Shown here: piece by piece, positions 61,573 through 64,000 of the stretch
How the letters are laid out: each line of letters opens with the position of its first letter
Numbering within the stretch: the first letter of the stretch is position 1
DNA from: Lasioglossum baleicum
Taxonomy: Eukaryota; Arthropoda; Insecta; Hymenoptera; Halictidae
Assembly (NCBI RefSeq): GCF_051020765.1
Contig: NW_027469204.1
Location: 1-64,000 of the forward strand
Direction: 5' to 3'
Length of the DNA stretch: 64,000 nt
Program-made: the position numbers and the translations under genes
Notes under the pieces: model-generated
What the model saw: only the letters and a program-made list of their open reading frames with translations
Told to the model about the DNA's origin: nothing
Database searches by the model: none

Positions 61573-64000
61573 GTTCTCGTTCAGTAAGGTATTGTGTAAA
61601 AAGAATGTCTTTATACTAATTGACAGTGTTCTCCAACGGTTTGACTCTCAACAATGATATTCCTGCCGCCATTGAAAGATGTTCAAAGGATTTAATGCCG
61701 GTTTACCTGATTTTACCCTTGGTATCACAGGATACGTGAAGTTATTGGCTTAGCTGTGCATCCTTCAGGAAGGCTGGAAAGTTTCTCCAACGAACTGACT
61801 CTCGATTTTACTATTCAGACATGATAATAAGGTGTCCCTCAGCCGAAATTTCTACTGCTTTCTTTCTGCGCGAACAATCAGCAACACACATCCTACAGCG
61901 TGCTTTTTCACGGAAAGCAACGTATTCGGTATCACGAATGACTTTGTACCAATTAATAATATTCTCCGACGGTTTGTCTCTCAGCCTTAATTTTCATAAC
62001 AGGAATTAAGGTGTCCATTACCAATACTGTTCAGCAGGTTTACTCCCGGAATACCTGGTTTGACTCTCGAAATCACAGGATAGTTGGAGCTATTGACTTG
62101 TCCATTCGAATCGCAAAGAGGGTGGTAACGTTCTCGAACGGATTGACAATCGATCTTCTAATTCACACACAAAGGTAAGATGCCCGCCACTAAAATGTAT
62201 AGTAATCTGTTCCTCTGAACACGATGTTATACTCTCGATGTAATGCGTTAGGCTTTCGGACGGTAAAGGATTCAGTAAAACGTTTCACTTTATTCCAATT
62301 CGCAACGTTCGCAAACGGACTGAATCTGTACCTTAATATTACACCTTGAAATAGAGTGTCTAATGCCAATTCTGTTCAGCGTATTTATTCCAGGAATACA
62401 TTGCTTGGCTCTTTGAATTTTGGAATAGGTGAAGCTATTGACTTAGCCGGTCGTTTCTCACTGCACGTGGTAACGCTCTCCATCGATTTGACACCATATT
62501 CTAATTCATACATGCAATTATGGAGCACGTCACTAAAATATATACCAGTTCGTACCTCTGAACACGGCGTTATACTCTAGGTACAGGGGGTAAGTTTTTC
62601 GGAGGGTAAGGCGTTCTGTAGGAAATTTAACCCTACGCGAATACGGAATGTTGTACAATGTCTCCACGGCCTTACTTAATATTCATGCCGAGAATGAAGG
62701 TACCTATTGACAATACCCTTCAGAGGGTTTACTCTCGGATTACCTGGTATTACTCTCGGAATCAAAGGATATGTGAAGCTACTTACTTAACCGTTCGTCT
62801 CTCACAGGAGGTGGTAACGTTCTCGAACGATTTGACACTCGAACTTCTCAGTCATGCAAGAAATTAAGGTGCTCGTTTTTAAACGTATACATGTCCGTAC
62901 CTCTACCCACAGTGTTATAGTCTCCAAGCGGAGAGTTTGCATCTCTGTAGGTAGCCCATATGTAAAGAGTATGGCTTTATACCAATTGGCAAAGCTCTCA
63001 AACGGTTTTACACTCTACCTTAATATTCATACCGCGAATTATGGCATCTACTGCAAAGACTGTTTAGCGTATTTACTCCCGGAATACATGGTTTGTCTCA
63101 CTGTATCACAGGAGAGGTACCGCTATTGACTTAGCCGTTCGTATCACAGAGAAGGTGACATCGTTCTCGAACGGCTATATAATCCATCTTCTAGTTCATA
63201 CAGTAAATTAAGGTGCTCGTCTCTAAAATGAATAACAATTTCTCTCCGTAATCATGAAGTTATGCTCTCGATACTGCGGATTAGTTTTTCGGAGGGATGA
63301 GGTCATCGGTGGAACGTTTGACTTCATAGCAATTGGTAGCGTCATATAACGGTTTGGCGGTCTGGATTAATATTCCAACCGTGAACTGAGGTGTATATTG
63401 CCAATACTGGTCAGGGGATTTACTCCAGTAATGCCTGGTTTAACTCACGGAATCGCAGGATAGATGAATCCATTGACTTAGCCGCTCGAATCTAAAAGAA
63501 GGTGGGATCGTTATCGAACGATTTTATTCTCACTTATGCTATTCACAAATGAGAATAAGTTGTCAGCCTCCTAAAATGTTTACCAATTTCTTTCCGTGGA
63601 CACTCAGCTAGGCACTCGCTACAGCGGTACAGGTTCTCGGAAGATATAGTATTGGGTGAAAAGTATTACTATATTATAATTGATGATGTTCTCCGGCGGT
63701 TTGGCTCAGTACCAAAATATTTATAACTCGAATTAACTAGTCTATTGCCAATACACTTCAGCGGATATACTCTCGGAGTACCTGGTTTAACGCCCGCAAG
63801 CATAGAATAGCTGAAGCTACTGACTTGGCATTTAGACTCCCACAGAACGTGGTAACGTTCTCGAACGGTTTGACCCTCGATCTTCTAATTCATACACGAG
63901 GATAAGGTGCCCGTTATTGAATTGTATACAAATTTCCGTTCCCGAACACGAAGTTACACTCTCGCAGCGCGGGTCATGTCCTCTGAATGTAAGGCCTTCG
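61573..64000 (-). repeat. Satellite A, reversed block, after the GC-rich insertion
   Basis: The interrupted unit continues after the insertion (CAGTAAGGTATT...AAAAAGAATG) and the reversed array runs to the window edge, about seven units. Landmarks CGGAATACCTGG and GAACGGTTTGAC recur at the usual spacing. No gene is seen. Confidence 0.85.

Noticed and set aside
1..64000. Regular repeats as a CRISPR array
   Set aside because: The repeated units are 300-350 bp, diverged and contiguous, with no short identical repeats separated by unique spacers and no cas-like genes. The piggyBac element and polyadenylation signal point to a eukaryote.

Overview
The window is almost entirely tandem satellite DNA from an animal genome. 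I found no intact gene. Two unrelated satellite families fill it. Satellite A has a period of about 346 bp (for example, a matching point recurs at 31024 and 31370) and covers roughly 42 kb. Satellite B has a period of about 300-320 bp, is more A+T-rich and covers roughly 19 kb. Both run in blocks whose orientation flips repeatedly. The only non-satellite DNA is a decayed piggyBac-family DNA transposon (33928-36554) and a 552-bp GC-rich insertion (61021-61572). CpG is common in satellite A (about 20 per unit in my by-eye consensus), which argues against a heavily CpG-methylated vertebrate genome. With the piggyBac element this suggests an invertebrate, plausibly an insect, but the species cannot be named from the sequence. 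The setting looks like old pericentromeric or other constitutive heterochromatin.

Layout, with + for the orientation in which A reads GTCAAACCGTTCGAGAACG and B reads TTGGAATTAGTTGAGTGTAC (block edges are good to about 10 bp): A+ 1-123; A- 124-1407; B+ 1408-4199; B- 4200-7896; A+ 7897-10135; A- 10136-12583; A+ 12584-18213; A- 18214-19774; B+ 19775-25268; B- 25269-26654; A+ 26655-32606; a single inverted A segment 32607-32829; A+ 32830-38673, interrupted by the piggyBac element; A- 38674-40952; B+ 40953-43472; A+ 43473-51421; A- 51422-52302; B+ 52303-53448; B- 53449-55124; A+ 55125-58861; A- 58862-64000, interrupted by the GC-rich insertion.

The order is not random. The same A-/B+ joint occurs at about 1408, 19775 and 52303. 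The same B+/B- foldback occurs at about 4199, 25268 and 53448. The same B-/A+ joint occurs at about 7897, 26654 and 55124, and once inverted at about 40952. The same A+/A- joint occurs at about 124, 18213 and 58862. The window is therefore built from diverged copies of one large composite module, spaced about 18-20 kb apart, that differ by gain or loss of whole satellite units. Matching stretches of different modules agree at about nine of ten positions by eye, while neighbouring units inside a block are visibly more different. Amplification of the whole module therefore came after the units had diverged. Satellite A is itself a dimer of two related halves of about 173 bp.

There is no operon, RNA gene, CRISPR array or coding gene cluster. 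Open reading frames across the satellites are chance frames repeated because the underlying unit repeats. The piggyBac transposase keeps its three catalytic aspartates and its cysteine-rich tail but is broken by several stops and frameshifts, so it is dead. The most interesting features are the layered satellite architecture with repeated exact foldback joints, the dimeric origin of satellite A with half-unit exchange events, and the GC-rich insertion with a target-site duplication.
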